DNA of 64,000 nucleotides from Vanessa cardui (Eukaryota > Arthropoda > Insecta > Lepidoptera > Nymphalidae): positions 11,842,803-11,906,802 of the forward strand of contig NC_061129.1 of the NCBI RefSeq assembly GCF_905220365.1, given 5' to 3'. The notes beneath the pieces are model-generated. The model was not told the origin of the DNA and did not search any database. It saw only the letters and a program-made list of their open reading frames with translations. Shown here piece by piece: positions 36,201 to 48,412 of the stretch. Both the position numbers and the translations under genes were made by a program. The number at the start of each line of letters is the position of its first letter. The stretch's first letter is position 1.

Positions 36201-39013
36201 AATTCGATTGCATTGTATCGCCATTGGTATGCTAGAGGTCTTAGAAATGTATAGCTCTAATCTGACGTTATTTGATCCACCACAAATCTAGGTTATTGGC
36301 TTTTTTTTGCTCTTAAAATGTTTTACTAACAGTTTATCATAGATTCGTTTACGTTTTCACCATTATTGCGAAACCAATTTTTCATATCCATATGTAATTC
36401 GAAACCATAAACAATGCACATAAAGCAGTGTGGTTTTAATATTTAGTAATTATGTCTATGCACTACTATATAATATATACTAGAAATAAGTCGATTATCT
36501 ATGATTACGCAATTATTTGCCAAAAAATTAATAGCAATTTTTATATTCGGTTGGTTTTTATTAATTACTAGCTGTGCCCACGATTTCGTACTCGTTTGAT
36601 TTTAGGAAAAATGTTATTGATGTATCCTAAGTTGCTTTTTATAACATAAGTTTTCTGCCAATATGAATCCCGTCAAAACTGGTCAAAATTGAAAAAAAAT
36701 ACGTATGCATTAACTTAAAAGCGGTTATTTTAAAAATATATATAGTCCTTTGTACCGATTTTTTTAAATTAAAACAAAACAGTAAAATCGATATTATATA
36801 TTATTTTGATTTTTACCAATTATTATAATAATTGGATCGAAAATTAAAATATACTGCAGTCATTCTTTCCACCTATCGAAACGTAAATAACCAAATGGAT
36901 TTGGTACAGTTTAAGTATGATTATTTATGATTATTATTTATTTAATAAATGAATTGAATTTATTTCCTAGATACCAGATAAAACAATTATCATTTAATTG
37001 ATAAAGTATGTACTGTAGTAGCAATGATAACATCTTTTACCATTAAAAATATCACCTCATAAATATCATGGTAATATTATAAAGGCATAAGCATACTAAT
37101 CTAAGGTAAATATATTTTTTCCAATATTACAGTTTTATTAATCTGTGTATATCAAAATCGACACGGATGGATATTCATATATATATATTTTTAACCGACT
37201 TCAAAAAGGAGGAGGTTATCAATTTGTCTGTATTTTTTTTATAGATTCTATATAAACTTTATATAAACTTTCAACTAGTTCAGTTTAAAATTTCTGGTCC
37301 AAGAAAATACTTCATTTAAAGGTCATTTCATATTGTCTAACTTCAAATTACAGGCTTTAGGGATTTTTTTGCAAAAAAGTAATTAGTATTAATAGTACCT
37401 AATAATATAATATACTGTATACTGCTTTTGATTTGTTTAATATATTTGTAGCTGTGTTTTGTAAATACATACACATCTTTGGTAGAAGTGCATTTACACT
37501 TTTAATATAAGAAATAATACTAAAAATTGAGTACAAAATAATAAATTATTAAGAGGATGTACTAAACAAACTTGTACATTAAACTTATTGCTTTCAAATT
37601 TAATCTTAAAAACTCATATCTTCATCTTATCAGATTACTTTTTATTTATTGATAGAATAGTTCTCTAATAAGATTTATTTTGTAGAACAACATCCAGGCA
37701 CATTAACTCTGATTTAAAGGTCAAATGCATTTTAATATTGACTTATTTGCTCTCACTTAAGTATTAGCAATACAGATTAATATATGCATAGAGTTTGACA
37801 TTTACGCAACACAATTTATAGTTACAACACAATTTGATTTTATTCTTATATAAAATATGGTTTAGTTTTTAAATAATAAAAGGTCATAAATGTCCCATTA
37901 CTGAGCGAAAATCTTTTCTCCCATTAAGGATTTAATTTAGAACTTATATCAACACTCTACATACTTCAGTGAAGATTAGTAGATAAACATGGCAGAATTT
38001 CATTTCATATATTATAGATAGTATATGGCCTCTATTAAGTCAACTATTATATTATGAATAAAGACTTCATAGAAACCTTCTCATGGAGTTTGGAGGCCAT
38101 AGCCGAGTGGAGGAATATATACAGGCTCTTACTATTCTTATCTTTTTAATTAATATATAATAATAATATTAAACTCACCAAATCTTTTCTGACTTGGCAG
38201 CCCATGGGGAATCCGGTACTGCAATATGTTTTACCTCCATCACTGACAAGGTAACACCATGTGACTGGCATGTTGTCAAGAATCCAATGGTGTTGGTAGT
38301 ACAATGCCATACCCATTTTAAGAAGGTTCAACTTCTTAATCGATTCCGGGTCGCTGCCTTTGTAGACTTTAGTACACACTGCCTTACATGTCTCATCATG
38401 GAGGAAGTTCAACTTGTATGGACTCGGTCTTATTCTTTCACCAAAAACAACTTGGCCGAGATTCTCAACCGGTGATTGAGTCTCGTCAGAGAGACAGAAA
38501 TCAAAGTGGTGATATTCAAATGGTATTACTGACTCTTCTGTATTCAATCTGTTTACGTACAGGGGAATCTCATTCTGCAAATAAAATATGAATAATTAAT
38601 ATCACACATTTGTTTAAGATTTCATTATATACGCATGACTTACGACATATTATAGAATATAATGACATCATTGTGATACAAATTATTATGCTAAATACTA
38701 CATTGAAAATGATTATTATGTTCTACAATATTTAAGAGAAATTGCAGTTATTTATTGCTATAATTTAATCAAGATAAGAAATTAATGAAGTTTTAATTAA
38801 TTACAATAAACGTGGTCCATGGTGCAGTTTGTTAGCCAAATAGAGATAATTACGTAGATAGTGCTGAGAGGTACAGTCTATACTTACTTTACAAGACTTT
38901 CCATTGTCTTCACCAGCTTTGCAATAGTTTACAGGAGCTAATCCTGGTAAATAAAAAGCTCTTATAGGTGTCAACAGCAGTAGAGCGCAGACCACATACG
39001 AGATTAGAGACAT
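30262..39013 (-). CDS. TM9SF2: TM9SF2, nonaspanin (nine-pass Golgi/endosomal membrane protein)
   Basis: Exons in coding order: 39013-38888, 38574-38179, 35031-34876, 34256-33918, 33841-33749, 33201-32996, 32658-32499, 31816-31655 and 30603-30262, giving 659 residues against 663 in human. Signal peptide MSLISYVVCALLLLTPIRA is followed by a large lumenal domain (NLGQVVFGERIRPSPYK, HHWILDNMPVTWCY). The nine-segment membrane part begins at WFSILNSLVIVLFLSGMVA, with conserved LRTLHKDIARYNQ, ACLGFLSPANRGALMT, HPVRTNQIPRQIPEQS and CSETTILLCYFHLCAEDYHW. The C terminus IYSVVKVD ends in the KxD-type COPI-binding signal of the family, which suggests Golgi retention. Nonaspanins act in membrane-protein sorting and glycosylation. 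Exon 6 is far more GC-rich than its neighbours. Introns 2 and 5-8 contain repeats. TM9SF4 is excluded by the DNMPVTWCY and KVD regions. Confidence 0.96.
30643..30905 (+). repeat. Degenerate 'actagctgt'-type repeat, TM9SF2 intron 8
   Basis: GACTAGTCACCCGCCCCGGC and TTCGCTTGGGTG start it; it ends in CACACAGAGACATAGGGACA then TTTTTTTTATACTATGTAG. This is the usual start and tail of this family. Confidence 0.5.
31251..31404. repeat. Tandem duplication, about 77 bp x 2, in TM9SF2 intron 8
   Basis: The unit starting CCGCTCTCTAAAAT recurs 77 bp later with a few substitutions. Both copies end TAAATTGCAATTAGGAATCC then TCTT. Confidence 0.85.
31884..32305. mobile_element. MITE with 15-bp perfect inverted ends, TM9SF2 intron 7
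   Basis: AATAGGCTATTTGAC (31884-31898) is exactly inverted at 32291-32305. The 422-bp element is non-coding, with a CpG-containing core (GTCGGTGACGTCACTTTGC). The target duplication is unclear, so the superfamily is open. Confidence 0.7.
32690..32945 (+). mobile_element. tRNA-derived SINE filling most of TM9SF2 intron 6
   Basis: Typical head AAGATGGCCCAGTGATTAG and body to GAGAGGACGCCTTTAGCCCC; the 3' end is cut short. It occupies 256 of the intron's 337 bp, antisense to the gene. Confidence 0.85.
33221..33645 (-). mobile_element. 5'-truncated RTE-type LINE, 3' end, TM9SF2 intron 5
   Basis: The minus strand encodes the C-terminal end of an RTE-like polyprotein (113 residues, 33636-33295) with KWKWAGHIARSSADRWVKRA, KKGRPTARWADDI and WMKTATDRIKWR. 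A short 3' UTR ending in (TTA)n-like repeats (33221-33237) follows. The frame is open, so the copy looks recent. Confidence 0.8.
34797..34838. repeat. Short-spacer inverted repeat in TM9SF2 intron 3
   Basis: 18-nt arms 34797-34814 and 34821-34838 with one mismatch, separated by ATCCTC. Confidence 0.85.
35131..35433 (-). mobile_element. tRNA-derived SINE, full length, TM9SF2 intron 2
   Basis: In reverse it runs from GAGATAGCCGAGTGGTTAGA through the B-box region to GGGAAAGTCACAGGCTGTTA. TCACA occurs at both edges, a possible short target duplication. It has the same sense as the gene. Confidence 0.85.
36570..36665 (+). repeat. Fragment of the 'actagctgtgcccacga' repeat, TM9SF2 intron 2
   Basis: TACTAGCTGTGCCCACGATT then TCGTACTCG is the standard opening of this widespread lepidopteran repeat. 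The body decays after about 100 bp. Confidence 0.6.
37187..37262 (+). repeat. 'accgacttcaaaaaggaggagg' repeat fragment, TM9SF2 intron 2
   Basis: AACCGACTTCAAAAAGGAGG then AGGTTATCAATTTG before a T-run is a motif found at very many sites in lepidopteran genomes (recognised from memory). Only the first about 70 bp is visible. Confidence 0.55.
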
Positions 39014-39599
39014 TGTGTGTTGTAACTCAGTGTCTATAAGTATAATTTTCTACGCGAAAACTATCATAAATTATTCACATATAAAAATGGAAAACACATA
39101 ATCATGTATCACCAATCACACAAACAAATACCGGAAAATACAGCCGGTTTTTCTTAACAAATTTGCATTAAGCCTATCCCGTCGCTGTCGCACTTATATC
39201 GAAAACGTCACCACTCACTAGAAGTTGACAGATTAAAACAAATATTCTCAACGAAAACCAACAGATAATTAATGGTATGAACTACACAAATAATCATGTA
39301 ATTTTATAAGTAGAATTTCAATAAAGGGTAAATTATCTGAATATTGGCACTTCAAGGCATACATAATTTTGTTTTAGAAAACCTACTTCCTTATTGATTA
39401 TTATTGCTGAAACTTAAATTGCATTAAAACCAATTAGCGGCAATGGTAGTACATTAAGAAATGACAGTCCGTAAATGTTATCAGAGCGACGATCTTTCCT
39501 CCTAATAAAGAATTAGCAACTCGGCTCTACTTCGCATGGGTGCGATGCTGATACTCAATAAACTACAAAATGAATTTATACACAACATTCACATTTGTC

Positions 39600-40552
39600 A
39601 TTAGACAATAAAAGCTGCAACATGCAAATATATCTAATACTTATGAAAATTTTCCTATTAAAATATTAAAAATATATAAAAGAAGGGAGGGAAGACTGCA
39701 AAGTTTTTATTTGATATAATTTTGTTTTTATTTTTTAACAATAATTGCGAATTAAAGTAACGTGAACCGGAACGTGTTTTAAAACAATCGTTCAGTAACG
39801 TCACTCCTGTTATCACTACTTGTTAAGTTGTTTGAGGTTATAGTTGTAAAAAAAGTGAACATTGCAACGAAAATAAATTGCGTTTATCGAATTAAAATGA
39901 GAGTTAGGTTTATCAAAGCAGACTCCAGATTCATCTTTTCACCTTGAGACCACTTTTATCTCAGTTTTGTGTCTGAAGAACCAGTCGAACACCATTTATT
40001 TGAAAACTTTATCGAAGCATATGAACACATGGGCACAAAACATACGTCAAAAAAAGGTTATGTTCGGAGTATCGATAGGCCGTTTTAAATTTTTTACAAA
40101 AAAAGTGTCTCAATGGTCAAGAAAAAATGCATAAGTATGAAAGCCAATGAGGACAAGTATGATCAATGGGCCAGTGACAGACAGGAGTGGTGACATACGA
40201 AATATAGATCCGTTATTCTTGACTTTAAAATTCAATTGAGTTTAGTGTCTCAACCGTACCGATCAATCTCATTCGTGTCTTCTCCATCCTACGTGACATT
40301 GGCGAAATAATCTGTGCCCTGCCGGCACAACTAAAAGCCATTAAACTAAGAATTGAATTGAATTGAATAGATCCGTTTTAGCGCGAAAATTTTAATTGAC
40401 ATTTGAATTTTTTAAAATTTTTTAAAAAATTTTTAAAATTTGAAACCACATTTTTTGCAATCAATTAGTGTTTTGGATTTTGAATATACTCGTGGTCTAT
40501 CCTATTTGGAGTTCTTTAAAATAAACACAAAAATAAAAATATCGCATCTTCC
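39600..40552 (+). repeat. Dispersed unclassified repeat, long copy
   Basis: Its two ends match 48082-48412. The left parts share ATATAAAAGAAGGG, TTGATATAATTTTG and GAATTAAAGTAACG; the right parts share GCGCGAAAAT, GTGGTCTAT and GGAGTTCTTTAAAATAAACA. This copy has about 600 bp more inside, including a nested insertion. No clear inverted ends. Confidence 0.65.
40215..40366 (+). mobile_element. LINE 3'-end insertion with 11-bp target duplication
   Basis: ATAGATCCGTT occurs at 40204-40214 and 40367-40377. The 152-bp insert ends CGGCACAACTAAAAGCCATT then an (ATTGA)n tail, the usual 3' end of insect non-LTR elements. It splits the dispersed repeat. Confidence 0.75.
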
Positions 40553-40804
40553 CTATTGGTGACATGGACAAAATGAATAATGCCCAAAATGGTTTCGTAG
40601 TGGGTACCTTTGACACTATACCACCTCGAAATGTCGGTATCCAAAGACTCCATTACAATTAAATTATGAATTATTTCTATGTTTGTATCTATTGTTAAAT
40701 TACATTGTACACACATGTGCTTTTACACCATCTCAAATTAATTAAAGGTCTAGGTCATATGTATATTTCTGTCATTTTGACCCCAATTGCTCCCTTGAAA
40801 TTAA

Positions 40805-40893
40805 CTAGGAGTGCTCACCCTGGTCAGGCGGCGGCGGCGGCGTCCACTTCGGCTGGCGCAGCTTGACGTGGTAGTAGTAGCGGAATCCAGAGT
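40805..40893 (-). other. GC-rich orphan open frame, possible exon fragment
   Basis: The minus strand reads ...HSGFRYYYHVKLRQPKW, then TPPPPPDQGEHS and TAG (40805-40807). The segment is strongly GC-rich amid AT-rich DNA, and CAGGGTGAGC within it could be a splice donor. I do not recognise the protein. Confidence 0.3.
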
Positions 40894-41534
40894 GGAATAT
40901 GGTTTCATTAGTCCCTCTAATACATTATGAGACGCACTACGAGGTTCTGTCCTACCTTAGAGGAGCTATTATCTAACATCAAAAGGTTTTCTATGAGGGC
41001 CAATTCTGGTGGCAGCTTTTCGTATGATATACGCGTTTATTGTTGCAAATTATTTGTTTCGAATCATGTCATTCTCCTTTATTAACGGTTTTATACCATC
41101 GAGATTAAATTAACCGATATTGAGAGGAGGAGATATAGCACTGACAAGATCTTAGTCAGATACTTATACTTTTTTGTTATTTTTAAGTTTACTTTTTACT
41201 TTAGACCTTTTACTGCGTTAACCCGTTCAGGAAAAATATGTCATAAAGCTGTATCGACAAGACAGCAAATATAATCCAACCAAGTAGATATCCTAAGCGG
41301 AGAATTGATGCGATTGTTATCATAAATATTAAATCTAATGATAAAATAAATATTAGTTAATGCATTCTAGGAGAAATTGTGAAAAAAAATGATGACAAAA
41401 ATATTTTAATATTTTATTATGAAAATCACATTCTAAAAAGGAGTATTTACAAGCAAATTACTAAATCAGAGACATTAACTTAATTAAATTAAAAATAATA
41501 GTCGTTTGCAGGAGATTTCTTTCAACTGGTTTCT

Positions 41535-42184
41535 CTAGAAATGTAGCCGATGACTTCGCAAGTTTTTTTCTACGTCTACTAGAACTCCAGTGTCTTCATG
41601 AAGTGAGATGCCGCGGGCGAAGGCCGAGATGAGACCGAGAGCAGCGGCCGGTTTGTCGGCAGGCACCATATGTCCGGCTCCACGGATCATCACCTCTGTC
41701 AGGTTGCCGGCGTTTTTGAAATAACTGACGAAAACAAAAATAATCTTCAATTAAAAGCATATTAACTAACAAATCCAATATTGAACCTGTTATTCGTATT
41801 TGTATTTGTATTTAATGACCCAATAACGTAATGTACGTCATCGCAAAGAAGTTAACACATTTCTTACTTACCCAACTAAATTCCCGTCGTGGTACCAAGG
41901 TCGACGCTTAGCGGTTCTGAATTCTGTTGTTCCCGAAAATGACAGTGAGTCGTAAGTGTTTACTGATGGATGGTAGGCTACGATGATGTCCAAATGGCCA
42001 CTATAAAATTACAATAATTATAATATTAAATATTCCAGGAAAAAAATTAGTCCATGTTGACATCAAGGAGGTAATATATTTTGTAAGAAATTATCAATCG
42101 ATTTCAAAATAAATGAATATATTATTTTTTCAGATATTTTTTAATTTATTTAAGGGATGATGTTAGATGATAAACTTATTTGTT

Positions 42185-42251
<67 letters not shown>

Positions 42252-42354
42252 TACTCACACGATAACAAGTATGATTAACTGAACTAAAATATTTTCAAGC
42301 TATCTGAGATGTAAATTGCCTCGTTCTTGAATTACATGTTTAGAGTTGTGTGGG

Positions 42355-42390
<36 letters not shown>

Positions 42391-45300
42391 ACACTGTGAA
42401 AAGGTGATCAGATTCACATTTGCAATCATCGGTATACTCACTTATATAGCATAACTTTGTAATTTTCCAGCAGTTCTTCGACCCAATGCTTGGCACTAGC
42501 CATAAAATCAGGAACGAGTTTCCTATACACGACTCCAATAGATGTGAAATTGGTATTTCCCACGTGTAGAGCACGCCTAACTTCATCTTTTTGAATGTAG
42601 TCCAAGTACGAACCATCCAAGCTTATATCATCTTGAAGGTAATTATATAAGTTATTCAATTTTGATTCCGAAAGGAATAGCTGTAGTAGATAGTTGTAGT
42701 ACTGAAAATATAAAAAAGGGTAAAAATAGAAAAACATGGATTATCTTAGAAAATTGTATAGGTATATTATGTTATGTCGATAATATTTATTTATTTAAAT
42801 AGTTTATTGACAGCCATATAGTAAATGGGGCAACCATAACCATGAAGGCGGTAATTAGTAAATAGTAATTGACTTGAATAGTTGAAGAGCTGCGAACTTA
42901 TTTTTAGGATAGGAAGAAACTTTCTTAGTCTAATGATCATAATTTTATAAAAATAAAATTGATTGGTACAATACATTATTTTAATGTCTTTGACGATCAT
43001 TATTTCAATTAGCATATAAATTATATAAATAATTTAAAAAGCAGAAATAGCGACGAGTGCGTTTTTTTGAAATTAGAATACCTGTTATTAATTATTCATT
43101 TTTTTATATAAAGTATATGTGTTTCTGAGCAATGTAATATACGTACAGCATATGCTTTTAACATTTCTCCTGCATTTATAAACTGCACCACAGCTGTTTC
43201 CAGCTGGTTCATAAAATTGGCAACTTTATCGTCTACTAGACCAGCTTCTCGCACGAAATAGCTGTATCTTTGCAGTGATAACGGATCGATAAATCCGTTT
43301 CCTATGGCAAGACCCTGTAATAGAAAAACAAGGATAATGAAAAATCACGGGATGGCAAGATTGTCTTCTATGTGATGTTAAGTGGTCATCACTACCCATA
43401 AACATTCAATCAATCAGCCCATTTTCGTCCATTGCTGGACTCCCCAATTGCACGCAACTGTGATCGTTCTTGGGCTACTCGCATTCCCAAAAACATTGGT
43501 ACTTTAAAATATATTAATTATATATTAAATCACCGATCCCTCGGATTCTAGTAACAAAAGCTCACTCACACTACAAAACCTTACCTACTAGTAAATACTT
43601 GACAACCACTAAGTAAAAATATATCTATACTTCGTAAATTTTTTTTGCACAGCTATAATTCAGCATCTTTTGAATGATATCAGTTTAAGTTACCTTATAA
43701 AAGGCAACTTTTGATGTTAACATGTATACCTATTAAAATATGTTAAGTTTATCTACATATGTATTTACGGATTATATTATGGAGCTCGATTCATACCTGC
43801 AAATTAATGGGTTCATCGTGATCCCTATTCCAGAGTATTTGGACGCCGAGCGATGGTATGTGTTTTCCAGCGTACGACTCTCCCGCAACAGTCAGAGGCG
43901 CCTTACGTAGCTCGGGGAACATGGTCAGGAATTGTTGTAAGGCTATGTACAGGTTCTCACCGATCTATAAAACACATACATCAAACAAACATTCAACAGC
44001 AACAAACAATATCATTCTGCAAATTTCCCACTCCTGAGTTAAGGCCTTCCTCCCTTTGAGGAAAAGTTTCGGAACATATTCCACCACGCTGTTCCAATGC
44101 GGGTTGGTGGAATACACATGTGGCAGAATTTCTAAGAAATTAGACACATGCAGGTTTCCTCACGACGTTTTCCTTCACCGCCGAGCATGAGATGAATAAT
44201 AAAAATAAACATACATACATGTACCTAGATCATTTTAGTTAAATTTTTCATCATCACCATTATATTTAAATTAGTTGTTAGTCAGTTAAATTTGCTTTGA
44301 TTATTAATTTTATCTAACGAAATTGATTGATGAATATCGTTCTTACTGTTGTCTGATTTGTTGCGAAACCGCGGTCATCATCAGTGAAACTAAAACCGGT
44401 ACCAACAGGATTGTCGATGAATAAAAGCGAATGATTCTTGCCCCATGAATATTTTATCTCTGTAAATAAATATGAAATACTGTATTAAGTCGACATTAAT
44501 TTCATATGGGTATATTAGTAAATACGATCTTCACTGTGTCTGTTAAATCTATACTATTATTATAAATGTGAAAGTAACTCTGTCTGTGTGTCTGTTGCTC
44601 TTCCATAACCAAACCAATGAACCGAATTTGATAAAATTTATTTTGCTTGACACATAACAATCAACCCCCTAAAACACGAGCGAAGCCGGTGAAGACTAAT
44701 AACTAGTTTTTTACATATTGAATTGATACTTTGTTTATTGCCCTGATCAATATTTTATTTTATATCAATTCGCTTGATATTTTTAAGCGTCTTCTCATCT
44801 CTGCGTTAATTAACATTTGATATTTGGTGTATTCAGTATTATCTACCTTTTATTTGGTTATCTTCTGTGACAACGAAAGGTCCTATTTCGGTAAAGAGGC
44901 CGTATAGGGACGATGCTCCTGGCCCACCCTGTAGCCAAATAATCCATGGAGTTTCCTCAACTGATTTATCTGCTACTGGAAAATACCAGAACCAGAGATT
45001 TGCATTGTATTCTTTGTTTACCTGTAATAATAAAAAAAAAAAAAAACATTTAAGCTGGTGATTTCATACACACATTGCATTTCAAAATCTTTAATATTGG
45101 AAATTAAAGATTTCTGGTATCCTCCTGACCGATTTCAGCCACGGCAACCGTTCTCAAGGGAGATAGCCATCAAGGCAAGACATATCATATTGCACAAAAT
45201 GTTAAATTGGATTTAATGGCAAATCCGATACGATCGGAAAGGGTTCTAAACGTATAAATTTAGTGCCAAATTAATTTACAGTAAATGATAAGTAAAAAAT

Positions 45301-46077
45301 ACACTCACAGTCAAATAACCTGCGTAGCTGTCCATTCCGGGCAGCAAATATTCTGGGTCCACGTAAGCAGCGCGTCTCGCTTCTTCGATCTTCTTCTCTT
45401 CTATCATTGGAGTCAGGAGTACAGGGTCACCAGCGTCGTAAGCTGCTCGTCCTCGACCAGGACGATATGTTCTTTCCATGAACGTCACTATAGGTTCCGG
45501 TGCTTCCCCGGGCGGTAATTCTGGCAGGGAATATTGATCCAAGCCCAGACCATAGTGTAGACATCTAAACAAAATTACACTTAGGTACGAGTTAACTGGA
45601 TACAAAATTAAATCTATTTAAAAATTACCTTAAATGAATTTAATCAATAATACAATTGAGTCTAAATAAATTTGTTTGGAGTTACTTCTTTGTATAAGAT
45701 AATAGATAATCTTTTAAAATATAATGGAATTACTAAGCTATACATGCATACTTTAGATTATGATTTTTGGAACTTTAAATTCTTAAACGCATCACCCTAA
45801 TAAATAATTTAAAGTCGGGATCGTTGCGGCGCAGGCGCATATCTTAAACGGATTACAAAGACGCACGGCTCTCACGAATTCCAATTAATTTCTCAATGCA
45901 GTTTTTTAATTATAATTTAAAAATATCTTATAAAAAAAATTACATGAGCACTAATTAACCAATTCTGCAAAGGTAACATTTATTAAATCCATTCTATTTC
46001 GTTTCGACGATACTGACACTTGACCCTACGAATAAAAACTGTACTTACATTGTAAAGATCAGCCACTTGAGAAGCAT
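41535..46077 (-). CDS. Serine carboxypeptidase, S10 family (CPVL / vitellogenic-carboxypeptidase-like)
   Basis: Exons in coding order: 46077-46049, 45564-45309, 45021-44847, 44459-44347, 43964-43797, 43314-43147, 42701-42442, 42000-41872 and 41724-41535, phases consistent, 495 residues. The start is fixed by an in-frame TAA just upstream. Signal peptide MLLKWLIFTICLHYG indicates a secreted or lysosomal enzyme that removes C-terminal residues from peptides. Family blocks are YAGYLTVNKEYNANLWFWYF, WLQGGPGASSLYGL (oxyanion loop, about 124-137) and LLFIDNPVGTGFSFTDDD. The triad is Ser221 in GESYAGKH, Asp394 in GHLDIIVAY and His451 in RGAGHMVPADKP. It is complete, so probably active. No C-terminal anchor. 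The next gene on this strand is a paralogue with the same exon phases. Introns carry an (AT)n tract, LINE and SINE fragments. Confidence 0.94.
42187..42247. repeat. (AT)n microsatellite, about 60 bp, carboxypeptidase intron 7
   Basis: Uninterrupted AT dinucleotides over about 60 bp. A (GT)n tract follows about 110 bp to the right. Confidence 0.97.
42357..42389. repeat. (GT)n microsatellite, carboxypeptidase intron 7
   Basis: About 16 uninterrupted GT units, less than 60 bp from the exon-7 donor. Confidence 0.95.
43400..43490 (-). mobile_element. RTE-type LINE 3'-end fragment, carboxypeptidase intron 5
   Basis: AATCAGCCCATTTTCGTCCA, TTGCTGGACTCCCCAATTGC and GATCGTTCTTGGGCTACTCG match the plus-strand text at 53645-53725, where an RTE reading frame continues. 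Only the 3' end is present. Confidence 0.7.
44018..44200 (-). mobile_element. 5'-truncated tRNA-derived SINE, carboxypeptidase intron 4
   Basis: In reverse it contains TCATCTCATGCTCGGCGGTG, CACATGTGTATTCCACCAAC and a CTTAACTCAGGAGTGGGAAA end. The tRNA head is absent. Confidence 0.8.
44545..44707 (-). repeat. 'actagtt'-type repeat, reverse copy, carboxypeptidase intron 3
   Basis: In reverse: ACTAGTTATTAGTCTTCACC, GGCTTCGCTCGTGTTTTAGG, then GAACAGACACACAGACAGAG-like tail and TTATAATAATAGTATAGAT. Same family as 30643-30905. Confidence 0.6.
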
Positions 46078-48081
46078 GATTGCTTAATCTAGAGATGAGT
46101 AACTAGCGTTCCTCCTGGGGGATGGCGTCGGAATGGAACCGTAGTACTCGCGGCAGGAACCTTGTATACCCGGCGTCTTTCGCTCTATACTTGTGCCTTG
46201 AACTTGGATTTATCTCGATCTCCTGTACAGCGTGTCCGACGAAACTTGTTTACGCGTTTATTCGCTATTAAATTTATATGTAATCTTCGAAGTAGTCTCT
46301 TATATTCTATAGTGTTATTTTATTCCAATATATACGTGTATGTATTGGAATAAAGTTACTGTATGCAAAAAATATATTAATTCCTTGTGTTTTCTTTAGA
46401 GTTTGATTTAAGTTATTTTTATGTATAAGTGTTTATATTTGTAATCACTACCAATTTAAGAATCATTAGTAAATTTCAACTTTACCAGAACTACCAATAT
46501 TTCAACAGAAAATATAACATGACTATCACGTTATAACGTACGCTTTGTAAAAACCAATAGGTAATATATTTATCATTTATAAACAACCAACAAATTTAAA
46601 AATAAACTGCAGTTTATTTATATATTTAAAAATCATAAATATATAACGAAATTGGAATAATTTTCGTAACGAAATTATATATAATTATCGAAGATGAATC
46701 CCGGCAAATAGGAGCACGCTGTATAAAGCGATCGAACAGGTATGGGGTACCAATGACCTGATTAGCATAAAACGGCTCCCACGCTCCCGACATTTGCGAT
46801 AGATTCTTGCACGCTCTTAAAATGTGATTTGCTCTATATTTAGGATGTTGATAGTAAAACAAACATCGACGCGTTACACTTGCTACGTGAGTGATTTTAT
46901 AATTGCCCGTAATCGGCCGCGAGTTAGTGCTCCGACTGCTCGGCCCGTAACGAGATATTCCCACGCTTAGTGTTTTTTTCTGACCATAAATTTACATTCA
47001 AATAATGTTTCCGAGATATCAGCGATCATCTCGACGATAGTAGGCTCGTATGACGGTTCTGTACTAATCGACGTACCGAATAAAAAATGTTTTACATTAT
47101 TCAACAGCATCTTCGTGTAGGTACGTAATTATTTGATAAAATAGAAAAGTATGAGTAAAGCTATCGAGTTCTGGTATAGGTTTATTGATTATTTATTTAA
47201 TATCTAACAAATTTTTTCTTTTATATTTTTTCATTTATATTCGGGAAAGATAGATATCATACATAATACACAAACATTTGATACCAAAATATGTAAGTCA
47301 TAATAATTTTGGTGTTTTCTAAATTGCTTCTATCGATATTTTATTTATGAATATTGTTATCAATGTTTAGTATATGCTTTTGAATTATTTACCTATAGTT
47401 GTAACTTGCGTGTTATCGGACACTTGCTCGAACAGGAAAAAAATAAAACAGTACATTTTCATACCAAATATAATAATAGGTATAATATTATTCCAATCTT
47501 TCAAAAATGTTCGATGGGATAACTTTTTTACCAAGTTTTAGCGTAAAGTTAGGTACCAATAATATTATAAAAAATTTTATAACGACGCCAACAAAAAGGT
47601 TTTTTCAAATTGATGTGAAAGTGATACATAAATTAGGGCATTCAAACACGTTTTCTTTTAAATCTTCACCTTATAATATTAAAATACATAGATACGATGA
47701 AGGAATTTATCTATTAACGTCAATAAATACATATTTCTGACTAATCAGTCGTTTAGTTACTAGTATTAATTGTTTTATGAGCAGCATTCGTATCTCCTAA
47801 TATTTCTTATCTCGTACAATCATAAAAGTAACTATCAAATTATTATGTATAAAAAATATTATCTACGATATTTTTTGCCTCAATCGTTCAGATTTCACAA
47901 AAAGTTAATACGTACGCTTTCGAAACAAAAAAAAATTAGAAAAAATGTTTAAGTGATTAGTTTGTTGATACGAATCAATAAAAATGTAAATCGGTTTATA
48001 GATATCAATAATAGTATTAATATCTTACTTATATGATGGAGATGAGTTTTGTTTATTTTGTCATCTTACAATAGGGAACAT
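46078..48081. other. Upstream region of the first carboxypeptidase
   Basis: It holds the 5' UTR and promoter side of the gene ending at 46077. A CpG-richer block (about 46680-46960) has a 112-codon minus-strand open frame that begins at GTG rather than ATG and that I do not recognise. Otherwise AT-rich. Confidence 0.4.
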
Positions 48082-48412
48082 GCAAATATAATATTTATGA
48101 AAAATTTGCTATTTAAATGTTAAAAAAAATATAAAAGAAGGGCCACTGCAAGGTTAATAATTGATATAATTTTGTTTTTTAACAATAATTACGAATTAAA
48201 GTAACGATCAGAGGGGCATTTACAGGCAGCAGTGACGTCATACGACATAAAGTGCCGTTTTCGCGCGAAAATTTAAATTGACATTTTGAAACCTCATTCT
48301 TTGCCGTAAATAACAGTGTTTTAGATTTTTAATATAGTTGTGGTCTATGCTATATGGAGTTCTTTAAAATAAACACAAAAATACAAATATTGCATCTTCT
48401 CTATTAAATACA
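48082..48412 (+). repeat. Dispersed unclassified repeat, short (internally deleted) copy
   Basis: Its ends match the outer parts of 39600-40552. The join between the left and right parts lies near 48205-48245 (GATCAGAGGGGCATTTACAG to ACGACATAAAGTGCCG). Confidence 0.65.

Larger units (their letters stand above)
39014..41534. other. Interval between TM9SF2 start and carboxypeptidase end
   Basis: It contains the TM9SF2 promoter side (near 39014-39250), an old 'actagctgt'-type trace near 39515-39570, the long copy of a dispersed repeat (39600-40552) with a nested LINE end, and a small GC-rich open frame (40805-40893). No established gene. Confidence 0.5.

Noticed and set aside
46626..46964. 112-codon minus-strand open frame upstream of the first carboxypeptidase
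   Set aside because: No ATG at its beginning and no recognisable domain; could be a repeat remnant.
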